Shown here: in pieces, positions 44,649 through 53,390 of the stretch
Numbering within the stretch: position 1 is the first letter of the stretch
Layout of the letters: each line of letters starts with the position of its first letter
Assembly: GCA_910579745.1 (NCBI GenBank)
Contig: CAJTVH010000014.1
Location: 1 to 63,472, forward strand
Direction: 5' to 3'
Length of the DNA: 63,472 bases
DNA from: an uncultured Clostridia bacterium
GTDB taxonomy: Bacteria > Bacillota > Clostridia > Lachnospirales > CAG-274
The notes under the pieces: generated by a model
The model's input: only the letters and a program-made list of their open reading frames with translations
Databases searched by the model: none
What the model was told of the DNA's origin: nothing
Program-made: the position numbers and the translations under genes

Positions 44649-46733
44649 TTAAAGAGTCTCAATAAACCAGTCAAGAACTTTCTCAAAATTTTCGCTAATG
44701 TAATTATTAACCTTTTCCTGTCCCGAAAGGCGGGTATCGAAAATAATATTCTCACTGTCGTCTATATCAGCTATAAATAAATCCTCAAAAACAGCGTCAT
44801 AAACATTGTCCCGTTCATTAAGCTCACTTCTTTCCGCTCCTAATTCAATATGTCCTTTTAGTATTCCTCCTCCGAGCTTAATGTCACCGTCAACAATAAC
44901 ATTATCTACAGTAAGAGACATCGTGTCGCCTTTAATTTTAACATTTATAAGTCTTTCTCCAATGTCGTTTACACTGAAATCAGGGACATACTCCTCTGAA
45001 CCTTCCTCAACGGACCTGGCATTCTTCTCAGCGTCCTGTCTTCTTTTCAGTTCTTCTGTCGCGGCGTCCTCATCATCTTTATATAAAACTTTATCAACTT
45101 CTAATTTCTGCTCCTCAACCTTAGCTGATTTTCTCATTTCATCATCTGATACAGGCTCAGGCTTATCAACGGTTTCCCTTAAATCAAATTTTTTAATCTC
45201 TCTAGTATTTCCGTTGTCCCTCCTCTCGATATGAATAACATTATCTTTAAGCCTTAAAGATATATAATTCCGCTTTTCTTCATCAGCTCTCATATAAACT
45301 GTTTGCTGGCCTAAAACATTTCCCTTCAATACGGCTGAAAACTCAAAATCTGAATAATCGCCGCTTTCCTTTAATCTTATTAAACCCTCCTCATTAGGCG
45401 GCGAGGTCAATATGATATTGTTTTTCTCAAATTCGGAAGCCCCTTTCTCTATTTCCCATTTATCCGCTTTTTCTTTGTCTCCCGTAACAAAACTCATATC
45501 AAATCCCGTATCATCTCTCACTCTCATAAGAAGATGATTTGTCTGCCAATATGGCAAAACCTGCATACGAGTAAGATTATATATATCGTTGTTTCTCGTA
45601 CTTACGCTTTCGCCCTCTCGCGTATACATAATATCAAACAATTTTTTTGCCTCTCTGAAATTAACATTTCTGACAATCTCATTTGAGTCGTTGTCAAGAC
45701 CGTTAGCGTGCATAATCATATACACTTTAGGAACTATACCCAAATTATCTTTATAAAGTTCGTCCATTCTGTTATAATCCCATACAAGACGTTCTTCCAT
45801 TTGGCCGCGGTTCTCTATGCTTATGCGGTCTTTATCTCTTATAAAATCCATAAGATAGTGATTATAATCGTCTTCCATAAACTCGGCTATTTCATTAAAT
45901 TGGTCCTGGTCAATTTCCCCAACAAAATTACCGTATCTGTCAAAAACATTAATATACTGAAATCTATATCCGTTTGTACCAAGTTCCCAAAAAGAATTTT
46001 CAAGCATATCTTTTAAGTCATCAGGCTGTAAAAATTTAGAGTCCTTTTTTATAAATTTTTCGGCATATGTCATCATACTCGCCTTAAAATTAAATTTCTC
46101 CAAAATAGGCTGGGCAAAAAGACTTGAATCCCTTCTTCCATCCTCAAAAACAAGATACAGCGCCTTTTCCGGCAGTTTTTTGCCATTTTTATAATAATCC
46201 GTTATATCCTGCCTGCTTATCGTGACATATCCTGAGTCTTTAAGAGCCTTTAAATGCTTCTCAAGCATATCATCGTCAATAAGAGTTGATTTCCTCGTTC
46301 TGTCAACGCCGAAATATGATAAAGTAATAAAACCATTGTCATAGGCGTACTCACTCTTTGAAACAGGAACATACTCTGTCCAGTCAAAAACAACTATAAG
46401 AATAACCGCAAGCAGAAAAATGAGAATCCCGCCCTGTAAAACAGAACGAAAAGCTTTTTTAATATTTTTTCGTTTAAACTTGGGAGAAACTTTATAACCC
46501 AGGGAACTTATCCCGTTTTCATCAATATCTTTTTTGGCGGTATAATCAATATCGTTCTCAAAAATTCTCCCGTTAATTTCGTCAGCGGCTTTTTCGAAAC
46601 TTTCCGTTGTATGTAAATTTTTCTCTATATTCTCAAGATTTTCCTCATTCTCATTAAAAATATTCTCATAAGGGGAATTTTCAAAATCATCACTATGTAA
46701 GCCGTTGTAAAAGTCGTCCTCTCTTTGGCTCAT
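44649..46733 (-). CDS. Membrane NodB-like protein of the polysaccharide cluster (degenerate deacetylase)
   Basis: This is a 694-residue protein. An acidic cytoplasmic tail of about 95 residues, one membrane helix (about 98-120), then a polysaccharide-deacetylase-like barrel. Motif 1 is LVFEDGRRDSS instead of TFDDGP, and the His pair of motif 2 is not evident (ELGTNGYRFQ stands in its place), so activity is doubtful. A C-terminal beta-sandwich (about 440-650, YSDFEFSAVLKGN, then YISLRLKDNVIHIERR) looks like a LamG/DUF1080-type sugar-binding fold, interrupted by a charged insert. ATG overlaps the synthase stop by 4 bp, so they are translationally coupled. It may bind or guide the nascent chain. 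Confidence 0.75.
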   Translation of the reverse strand: MSQREDDFYNGLHSDDFENSPYENIFNENEENLENIEKNLHTTESFEKAADEINGRIFENDIDYTAKKDIDENGISSLGYKVSPKFKRKNIKKAFRSVLQGGILIFLLAVILIVVFDWTEYVPVSKSEYAYDNGFITLSYFGVDRTRKSTLIDDDMLEKHLKALKDSGYVTISRQDITDYYKNGKKLPEKALYLVFEDGRRDSSLFAQPILEKFNFKASMMTYAEKFIKKDSKFLQPDDLKDMLENSFWELGTNGYRFQYINVFDRYGNFVGEIDQDQFNEIAEFMEDDYNHYLMDFIRDKDRISIENRGQMEERLVWDYNRMDELYKDNLGIVPKVYMIMHANGLDNDSNEIVRNVNFREAKKLFDIMYTREGESVSTRNNDIYNLTRMQVLPYWQTNHLLMRVRDDTGFDMSFVTGDKEKADKWEIEKGASEFEKNNIILTSPPNEEGLIRLKESGDYSDFEFSAVLKGNVLGQQTVYMRADEEKRNYISLRLKDNVIHIERRDNGNTREIKKFDLRETVDKPEPVSDDEMRKSAKVEEQKLEVDKVLYKDDEDAATEELKRRQDAEKNARSVEEGSEEYVPDFSVNDIGERLINVKIKGDTMSLTVDNVIVDGDIKLGGGILKGHIELGAERSELNERDNVYDAVFEDLFIADIDDSENIIFDTRLSGQEKVNNYISENFEKVLDWFIETL

Positions 46734-48571
46734 ACATGCCCCCCCTTTTTTCTGCGCCTTAATTTTCTTTCTTCCTTTTTACGCTGCGCCTCAATATCCT
46801 GCGGCGTCATTCTTGTCCCCCACGTTGATTTCCAAAAAGTAAACCACGCCACAGGCATTTGCCATAAAAGAACGCATTCATAAAACAAACAGAAAAGCAT
46901 TCCGTAAAACCAAAGACTGCTTCTCTTAAAAAACAAATCCGCGAAACTCATAAGAAAAGCCATGAGAAGCAATCCTAAAAGAAATGTTGTCGGGAAAATA
47001 CTGTTTATGATAGGAACATAAATAAAATTATAAATAACGACTATAGGAGCGGCGATTGGAACTAAAAGCCCCATATAGAAAAACAAAGACATAAAAGGCT
47101 CCTTTTTCCAAATATAGCTTCCAGCTATAAGAGACTCTCGAAGCCATGACCTTTTCCACCTCATCTGCTGTTTGAGGAACTGGTCATATTTTATAGGCAC
47201 GATTGTGGAACATAAAGCGGTATCTTGATAGCTTGTTCTGTGGGTTTTCAAAATAAAATTCGTGAGACTTCTGTCGTCTCCGAAAGTCGCCGGATGTCCC
47301 AAAAATTTCTGATTAAGCCAATCGTCAAGATTTTTAAGAACAAGGTCTTTTCGATAACAGGAAATAGGCCCAGAAAGGCAGGTTGCGCAGTCAAAATAAG
47401 CTTCCGCCGCTTTCATAACGCGAAAAGCCACATAATATCTCACAGTCTGCATTTTGGTAAGTCCGTTGGTATATTTGTTCTCAACATCGGTTCTTCCCGT
47501 AACTCCGCCCATTTTAGGGTCTTGAAAAGGCTGTACAAGATTTCTTATGGCTACCGGCTCTAAAAAGCTGTCCGAATCCACAAATACTATAAGCTCATGT
47601 TTAGCCATCTTCGCGCCGATGGCCAAAGCGTCCCTCTTGCCTTTATTCTGAGGCTGTTTAAAACATTTAACCCTGTCTTTTGTGTTATACAGTTCTCCCT
47701 CTCTGTGAATACGCTCAACAGTTTCTTTTATTACCTTATATGAATTGTCGTTAGAACAATCGTCGATTACAATAACCTCGAGCTTATCAATAGGATAATC
47801 CTGATTTATACAGCTTATAATGGTTCTGGAAATCCATTGCTCCTCATTAAAACAAGGTATAATCACCGTAACCCCTGGAGTAAACTCAGGATTTATTGGA
47901 ACCGGTCTGTAGAGAAACCCAAATAAATATCTTGAGAGCAAAAAACTCGCCGCGACAATACTGTACAAATACAGCATCTTATTATATTTAAAGTAAACTA
48001 CACTTTCAGCGCGCATAAGCACAACGAGAAGAACAACTATAAACATAAACAAACTGGCGATACTTAAAGAATAAAATCCTCTTCTTCGTCTTATATGCTT
48101 TTCAAGATTCTCCGTAAATTTAATTCCTACAATTTTAATATTACCCTCGTCATCTTTCTCAGCTATTCTTACCACTTCCGCCTTAATTTTTATCTTCGAC
48201 TCAAACCCCTCGGGCATAGTCCCTGGTTTTATGTTGAACTTTATTTTAATAGTATCTCCTATATCGGCGTTAAATCCTTTGTCCTTAACTTCCATAAGCA
48301 TACCTGTAGTGGAAATATCAACTGAGCTCGCGTTAAAAAATCCCCCTCCCTTTTCGCTGTCTTTTATCTTAACGTCGTATTTGGCGATATATCTTAAATT
48401 ATAGTTGCCCATATCCTTAATATACTCGCCGTCACTCTCAACCGCTGAACGTCGGTCAAACTTTGTCCTGATATTTTCCTTATCCTTTACATAAGTCAAA
48501 AGACGGCGGTCTTCTTTTGTAACCATTAAAATATCCTTGGGTTCATCTTTTTTGACTTTAAAAACAGACAT
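46730..48571 (-). CDS. PilZ-GT2 polysaccharide synthase (hyaluronan/chitin-synthase-like)
   Basis: This is a 613-residue membrane glycosyltransferase. Residues about 35-165 form a PilZ-like domain with DISTTG (85-90); the preceding basic motif is RYIAK or RTKFDRR rather than a clean RxxxR. Two membrane helices (about 168-214) lead to a family 2 domain: VIIPCFNEE, VIDDCSND, DSDSF (DxD), SGPISCYR, GDDRSLTN and QQMRWKRSW (QxxRW). SGP, GDD and QxxRW together resemble NodC/HasA. Three or four helices follow. A processive beta-polymer synthase gated by cyclic-di-GMP is the likely reading. The PilZ domain is N-terminal, unlike BcsA. Confidence 0.88.
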   Translation of the reverse strand: MSVFKVKKDEPKDILMVTKEDRRLLTYVKDKENIRTKFDRRSAVESDGEYIKDMGNYNLRYIAKYDVKIKDSEKGGGFFNASSVDISTTGMLMEVKDKGFNADIGDTIKIKFNIKPGTMPEGFESKIKIKAEVVRIAEKDDEGNIKIVGIKFTENLEKHIRRRRGFYSLSIASLFMFIVVLLVVLMRAESVVYFKYNKMLYLYSIVAASFLLSRYLFGFLYRPVPINPEFTPGVTVIIPCFNEEQWISRTIISCINQDYPIDKLEVIVIDDCSNDNSYKVIKETVERIHREGELYNTKDRVKCFKQPQNKGKRDALAIGAKMAKHELIVFVDSDSFLEPVAIRNLVQPFQDPKMGGVTGRTDVENKYTNGLTKMQTVRYYVAFRVMKAAEAYFDCATCLSGPISCYRKDLVLKNLDDWLNQKFLGHPATFGDDRSLTNFILKTHRTSYQDTALCSTIVPIKYDQFLKQQMRWKRSWLRESLIAGSYIWKKEPFMSLFFYMGLLVPIAAPIVVIYNFIYVPIINSIFPTTFLLGLLLMAFLMSFADLFFKRSSLWFYGMLFCLFYECVLLWQMPVAWFTFWKSTWGTRMTPQDIEAQRKKEERKLRRRKKGGHV

Positions 48572-48621
48572 CCTATACCCCCGTTCAATTACCTGTATAA
48601 TAAAAAACGCTGATTATGGCG

Positions 48622-48732
48622 ATTAGTAAAATTCTCAGAGCGAAACAATAAAAAAATTCTTTATATATCAGGTTTTATTAAATATTTGCCTGTTAATTCT
48701 TTTATTGTTTCGCTATAATTCATAAAATCAAT
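48622..48732. repeat. Family C element, copy C4
   Basis: It lies between the four-NodB gene and the synthase gene. GCGAAACAATAAAA and TTTTATTGTTTCGC are exact inner arms. It probably forms a hairpin in the transcript and could tune expression between the two genes. Confidence 0.72.
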
Positions 48733-48768
48733 ATTTTCTGTATTTAAAAACTAAAATACGCTCTGATT

Positions 48769-51588
48769 TTAATTGATATAATCTGAAATCTTTCCGAAAG
48801 AAAATCCTTTTGCCTTTAGCTGGTCGATTAAATCCTCTATAATCTCATAGCCTTTAGCATCGTCAAGCATATGGAGAATAATAACCGTACCGCTTTCCGT
48901 TCTTGAAAGAATGTCGCTCTTAATGCTTTCAGCGCTGAGCCCCGCTTCCCAGTCATGGGAGCTTACATCCGCCGATAAAATCGCCCAGTACCCCATAGCC
49001 TTTACAGCCCTGAGACTGTCAACATCCTCATAAAGCCTTGGCGGACGCATATACAATTCAGGACACCTTTGAATGGCCTCCGTAATAACTTTATGAGCCT
49101 TATAAAGGTCTTTCTGAAGCTGTTCTTTAGTAAGTGTGATAATATCCGTGTGAGAATAGGTATGGCTTGCTATGTCATGCCCGCCCTCTGAAATGGCTTT
49201 CGCGAGATTAACATTGTTCTCAACTCCGGCGGCTCGAAGGAAAAATGACGCTTTAACCCCCTTTTCCTCAAGAATATCAAGTATTTTGGTAACAACTTTG
49301 TCCCCGCCCCAGTCATCAAAAGTAATAAATACTTTATTCTCGTTATTAGGAATACTCTCAATGAACTTCGGAGGAGTGTCAGGAAGACGATAATTAATTT
49401 TAATGGCTCCGCTTCCCTCTATATCCTCAAACTTCTTAACCGGATACTGTCCGTTATATAAATCTGAAACCGTTGTAAAATCATATCCTATATCTCTCAC
49501 AAAATCGGCGATTCTCGGAATAGAGTCGATAACCGCTGGATTTGTGTCGGCGTTTAATAAAATAATCTCGCCTCTTGTTATTTTCTTCTCAATGTATTCC
49601 ATAATCTCATCGGCGCTTATCATTCTTCTGTCAAGAGGGTTTTTACTGTAAGTAACAACCTTTTTGTTAAGAACCGAAGCCGCTTTTAATAATTTATCAT
49701 TATATTTCCCAAAAGAAGGCCTTATATAATTAAACTCAATATCGGCGACGTTTCTCAAATCATCAATACCTTTTCTCACATCGTTATACGCCGTCGAATA
49801 ATCAGCGTCATCGGCTCCCGCTCTCGACGATGTGTTAAGTCCTATTTCGTGGCCTTTCTCCTTTATCTTTACGATAAGAGCCGAATTTTCGGAAATCTTA
49901 GCCGTTGGTATAAAAAACGTAGCTTTAATATTTGATTTTTCCAAAGCGTTTAAAATACCCACGACCATTTTCTCATCTCCTAACCCGTCAAAAGTCAGGG
50001 AAACTTTTTTAGCTGTGGTTCTGGCGTATGAAAACACTTCTTTGCTATACTCAACATCAGGCTCCTCCACAAACTGAACTTTCTCTTCGGCCCTGCTCGT
50101 TTTTTCTTTTTTCGAAGAACTGTCTTTCTCTTCCTTTTTCGTTACTTTAACAGCACCCTCCACATATTTCGGACTATTATAAAGATACTCGAACGTAACA
50201 AGTTTAAACCCTTTTTTGTCAAGCCCGTCGTTTATAAGACCAATAGCTTTTATAACCTCCTCATTTGTGTCGGCGTTTAAAATAATAATATCCCCTCTTC
50301 TTATTTTCTCAACGACAAGAGCCGAAATATCAGAAGCTGAAATCATGTTTTTATCAAGGGGATTATTGCTGTAAGTCATCGCTATTTGATTTGTGTGTTT
50401 TGAGATAGAAGATATAAAAGCGTTGGTTTTTCCGTTTTTAGGCCTTATATATTTTGGTACAAACCCAAAATTATTTTTAAACAGCTCATTAGCGTCTTTA
50501 ACCTCCGAATAAGTTTCGTCAAAACTCATCATATCAATATTTGAACCTGTCATAAGACCGCTTCCTATAGTATGCCCTCTCTCAATAATTTTCTTTATAA
50601 GTTCAGGATTTCTCAAGGCTTCATCTCCCGAAACGAAGAACATGGCTTTTATACTTTTAAAGTCAAGAGCGTCTAAAATGCCTGTCACCATTTTTTCGTC
50701 ACCCAACCCGTCGAAAGTCAGAGAAGCTATATTCTCCGCGGAATTAACTCTTCTTAAAATATCATCCCGTCGCCCGTCCACGCTGTCAAAATTATAATTC
50801 TCAACCAAATTAGGAGAGTGAAGCTGTTCAAGCTCTTTAATAGAAATAAAATTAAGCCCGAATTTCTTTGAGCTTTCCGAGAGAAGAGAAAACATCTGAT
50901 AGAGATTTTCCGTTTTTGAGGCGTTTACCGAGATAATAGAACCTCTTTTTGTATATTTTACAAACCTGTCGGCTTTTTCCCCTGTTTTAATAGTATCGGC
51001 GTCAATTTTAACGGTAAAAGGCACGGCGGCTTTAAGGTCAGCGGAATAAGCGGCTTTAAGAACCTCAGAGCTGTATGAGCCGTTAATCCTGAAGTATATG
51101 GGAGTGTATCCCGACGAGTTCTCGATCAACTCATTTGTCATGGAAAACTCTTTGATCATCTCATCAATAGATAATTTATTAAAATCATTATTATCTTTTA
51201 ACGCGGCGTTACCAATAAAATGCCCCCTGTTTAATATAATCTTAGGAAGTTCCGGTTCCTCGTAAACTCTTGAGCCTTTAATAAAAAACGTAGCCTTAAA
51301 AGAGTTTCTGTCAAGAATATCCATAATTTCATTGGCGACCTCAATACTGGGCACATCGTCAATAGTAAGAGCGCATACTTTATTTGAGGTAATAATGTTA
51401 GAAATCACATACGCTTCCCCGTCCTTTTGGGAAAAAGCCATATTCCCGTTTTCAGAGTCTCTTTCCCTTAAAGGAGTACTGTAGCTAAATTCCTCATAGG
51501 CATACCTGTCCTTGATACTTAAATAAACAGCGGTCGCGATTATTAAAAAGGCTATCAAAATAGTTCCTATAATATAAATTTTTTTCAT
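48769..51588 (-). CDS. Four-NodB-domain exported deacetylase, last domain intact
   Basis: This is a 939-residue protein with an N-terminal signal-anchor (about 4-24) and four tandem NodB-type domains at about 72-255, 287-467, 527-710 and 745-939. Domain 1 starts TIDDVPS; domains 2 and 3 start SLTFDGLGDEKMV and are near twins; each lacks the motif 2 His pair and the RPP motif is RPK or RPS. Domain 4 keeps the motifs: TFDDWGGD, HTYSH, RPPR and ILHM. Domain 4 is likely the metal-dependent de-N-acetylase while 1-3 probably bind the chain. It would act outside the membrane on the polymer made by the next gene. A short Lys/Glu/Ser linker sits at 480-510. Confidence 0.88.
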   Translation of the reverse strand: MKKIYIIGTILIAFLIIATAVYLSIKDRYAYEEFSYSTPLRERDSENGNMAFSQKDGEAYVISNIITSNKVCALTIDDVPSIEVANEIMDILDRNSFKATFFIKGSRVYEEPELPKIILNRGHFIGNAALKDNNDFNKLSIDEMIKEFSMTNELIENSSGYTPIYFRINGSYSSEVLKAAYSADLKAAVPFTVKIDADTIKTGEKADRFVKYTKRGSIISVNASKTENLYQMFSLLSESSKKFGLNFISIKELEQLHSPNLVENYNFDSVDGRRDDILRRVNSAENIASLTFDGLGDEKMVTGILDALDFKSIKAMFFVSGDEALRNPELIKKIIERGHTIGSGLMTGSNIDMMSFDETYSEVKDANELFKNNFGFVPKYIRPKNGKTNAFISSISKHTNQIAMTYSNNPLDKNMISASDISALVVEKIRRGDIIILNADTNEEVIKAIGLINDGLDKKGFKLVTFEYLYNSPKYVEGAVKVTKKEEKDSSSKKEKTSRAEEKVQFVEEPDVEYSKEVFSYARTTAKKVSLTFDGLGDEKMVVGILNALEKSNIKATFFIPTAKISENSALIVKIKEKGHEIGLNTSSRAGADDADYSTAYNDVRKGIDDLRNVADIEFNYIRPSFGKYNDKLLKAASVLNKKVVTYSKNPLDRRMISADEIMEYIEKKITRGEIILLNADTNPAVIDSIPRIADFVRDIGYDFTTVSDLYNGQYPVKKFEDIEGSGAIKINYRLPDTPPKFIESIPNNENKVFITFDDWGGDKVVTKILDILEEKGVKASFFLRAAGVENNVNLAKAISEGGHDIASHTYSHTDIITLTKEQLQKDLYKAHKVITEAIQRCPELYMRPPRLYEDVDSLRAVKAMGYWAILSADVSSHDWEAGLSAESIKSDILSRTESGTVIILHMLDDAKGYEIIEDLIDQLKAKGFSFGKISDYIN

Positions 51589-51637
51589 AGCTCATACTCC
51601 CCAATCAAAAAACTCATTATAACTTGAATATACAGCG

Positions 51638-51732
51638 ATTCACAAAACTTTCAGCTCGAAACAATAAAATAATTTCTCCATTATCAGATTTATTAAACCT
51701 CGTTTGTTATTTTACCGTCTCGCTATATGTAA
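51638..51732. repeat. Family C element, copy C5
   Basis: This copy lies between the nucleotidyltransferase and four-NodB genes. Arms are CTCGAAACAATAAAAT and ATTTTACCGTCTCGC; the right arm has diverged. Confidence 0.62.
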
Positions 51733-51812
51733 CAGGCGGTTAAACACCGCCCTGTATATTTTTCAAAATATAACAAATCCAAAACATGAACCTTAAAAAA
51801 CATACCCGCCGA

Positions 51813-52550
51813 TTAACCCTTAAATTTCTCTTTTATCTCATCATAAGCCTTATGACTTCCTATGTCAAAACATTCCCCGTCAGTAATCTCATAGGCGAAT
51901 AAATCTTTTTCTTTAAAAAGCCATTGAATAAAATATCCCGGAGCGTCTAATTTATTTCCCTGCCCCGCGTATTTCTCAAACAATGGAAGCGTTTCCTTTT
52001 TATAGATATAGGTAGCGTAAACAACCTTGTTTGATTTAGGATTTTCCTTTTTTTCCTCAAACTCAATAACTTTTCCGTTTTCATCTGTAAGAGCGACGCC
52101 AAAATGCTTAAGCATTTCCCTGTCCTCAAATTCCTTTATACAAACGCAGTCATGCCCTATTCTTTTAAAATAATTATAGTAATCGGACAATTTATACGTA
52201 AAGAAATTATCACCCGCTATAACCATTAAATCGTCGTCAATATTTTTTTCTTTTATAGTAAATAAAATATCTCCTATAGCGCCCTTTCTCGTTTCCTCCG
52301 TTGTCGTTCCGTCGTTAATAACGGTAATTTTCTTTGTGTTTTTTCTTTCTTCCGCCCATTTTTCAAAATTGTCAAAAAATTTATGATTTGAGACCACAAA
52401 TATTTCGTCAATCTCCTTAACCGTGTTAATCTCGTCGGTAATATAGTCGATAATCGGTTTGCCGCCCACGGGAAGCAAGGCTTTCGGAATATTTAGCGTC
52501 AGTGGGTATAATCTTGTCGCGTATCCCGCGACCAATATAATAGCTTTCAT
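51813..52550 (-). CDS. Sugar-1-phosphate nucleotidyltransferase
   Basis: This enzyme couples a sugar 1-phosphate to an NTP, giving an NDP-sugar. It has 245 residues. LVAGYATRLYPLTLNIPKAL is the nucleotide-binding loop (usually GxGTRLxPxT; here Gly-Tyr-Ala-Thr), with KPIIDY and DNFFTY containing the metal Asp. RmlA-like in length. The start is the ATG at 52550, with GGTG before GAAAAAT; a codon at 52562 is an alternative. It is first in the exopolysaccharide gene run and may supply its substrate, though a cell-wall or LPS-like role elsewhere is equally possible. Confidence 0.88.
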   Translation of the reverse strand: MKAIILVAGYATRLYPLTLNIPKALLPVGGKPIIDYITDEINTVKEIDEIFVVSNHKFFDNFEKWAEERKNTKKITVINDGTTTEETRKGAIGDILFTIKEKNIDDDLMVIAGDNFFTYKLSDYYNYFKRIGHDCVCIKEFEDREMLKHFGVALTDENGKVIEFEEKKENPKSNKVVYATYIYKKETLPLFEKYAGQGNKLDAPGYFIQWLFKEKDLFAYEITDGECFDIGSHKAYDEIKEKFKG

Positions 52551-52563
52551 ATTTTTCACCAAA

Positions 52564-52586
52564 ATGTCAAATTTTTATTTTGACAT
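52564..52586. promoter_or_regulatory. Small palindrome at the start of the polysaccharide gene run
   Basis: ATGTCAAA (52564-52571) and TTTGACAT (52579-52586) are perfect 8-bp arms around a 7-base centre, only 14 bp upstream of the nucleotidyltransferase start. It may be an operator or a 5' leader hairpin. Confidence 0.5.
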
Positions 52587-52994
52587 ACGGGCATAACAAG
52601 TATACCCGCCTTTCCTTTCTTTAAATTTTATTGTTATCTTTAATTATTAGACACACTCGTCGATTAAAATCCTACAAAATATATATCTTCACTTAAACGG
52701 CAAGAATTTAATCCACCGTCAGTAAAAATAACGCTAAAATTAAAGCTCTTACCGCAAATATACTAAATTTATGACATAAGCGTGTCAGTAAAATGTATTC
52801 TTTAAATATATTATACAAAAAAACACATAAATTTGCAATTAAAAATAATATTTAATATAATACAAAAAAAACAATTATTTGTTAAAATTAAACAAAAAAA
52901 TTTTATAAACAATTATAGGCAATAAACTAAAAAAACTCTTCTATTTTTTATAATTTTTATGGTATACTTTAGATTTAAAATACGGTTTACGGTA

Positions 52995-53127
52995 ATTCGC
53001 GAAATTTTTTGGAAAAAACAATAAAATAATTCCTTGAATTATCAGATTTTATTAAAGCCTGCCTGTTCATTATTTTATTGTTTTCATATAAATAAAAAAA
53101 TAATTTTTGATTGCTCGATATTTCCAT
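52995..53127. repeat. Family C element, copy C6, plus a family A end fragment
   Basis: C6 (about 52995-53092) has AACAATAAAATAATTCCTTG and TATTTTATTGTTTTC. Directly after it, about 53094-53127 (TAATTTTTGATTGCTCGATA, then TTTCC) matches the right end of a family A element without its left half. The stretch 52600-52990 has no gene. Confidence 0.6.
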
Positions 53128-53156
53128 AAATAATTTTAAAATTTCGGAATAAACTA

Positions 53157-53185
53157 TTGAATGTAAATCAAAGATATATTATAAT
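53157..53185 (+). promoter_or_regulatory. Promoter of the 6S RNA
   Basis: TTGAAT (53157-53162) and TATAAT (53180-53185) are separated by 17 bp, predicting a start near 53192, just before the conserved 5' end of the RNA. Confidence 0.78.
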
Positions 53186-53191
53186 TAGTTT

Positions 53192-53390
53192 ATAAGAATT
53201 ATCCCTGCGGTGTTCGTTTACCTTTTATTTTGAACCTACATTATTAATACGGGATTCCTTTAAATAAAGATTATGTCAGGCCTCAAGCTAATTCCCTTTG
53301 GGCAGAGGAAGACAGAGGCTTTATCGCGGAAACCCACTTGACACTTAATAGGTGTCAAAATTAGGGACCGGCATCATGGGGATTTTACTT
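53192..53390 (+). ncRNA. ssrS: 6S RNA
   Basis: 6S RNA binds sigma-A RNA polymerase and damps transcription in stationary phase. The 5' part reads ATCCCTGCGGTGTTCG and the 3' part GACCGGCATCATGGGGAT; these form the closing stem and carry the UGUUCG and GGCAUC marks of 6S RNAs. Between them are the arms and central bubble (TTTTGAACCTACATTA, GGGATTCC, GGCCTCAAGCT, CGCGGAAACCCAC). Length about 195 nt, as expected. The 3' end runs into a T-rich tail and overlaps the last few codons of ligA on the opposite strand. It converges with ligA rather than being in an operon. Confidence 0.85.
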
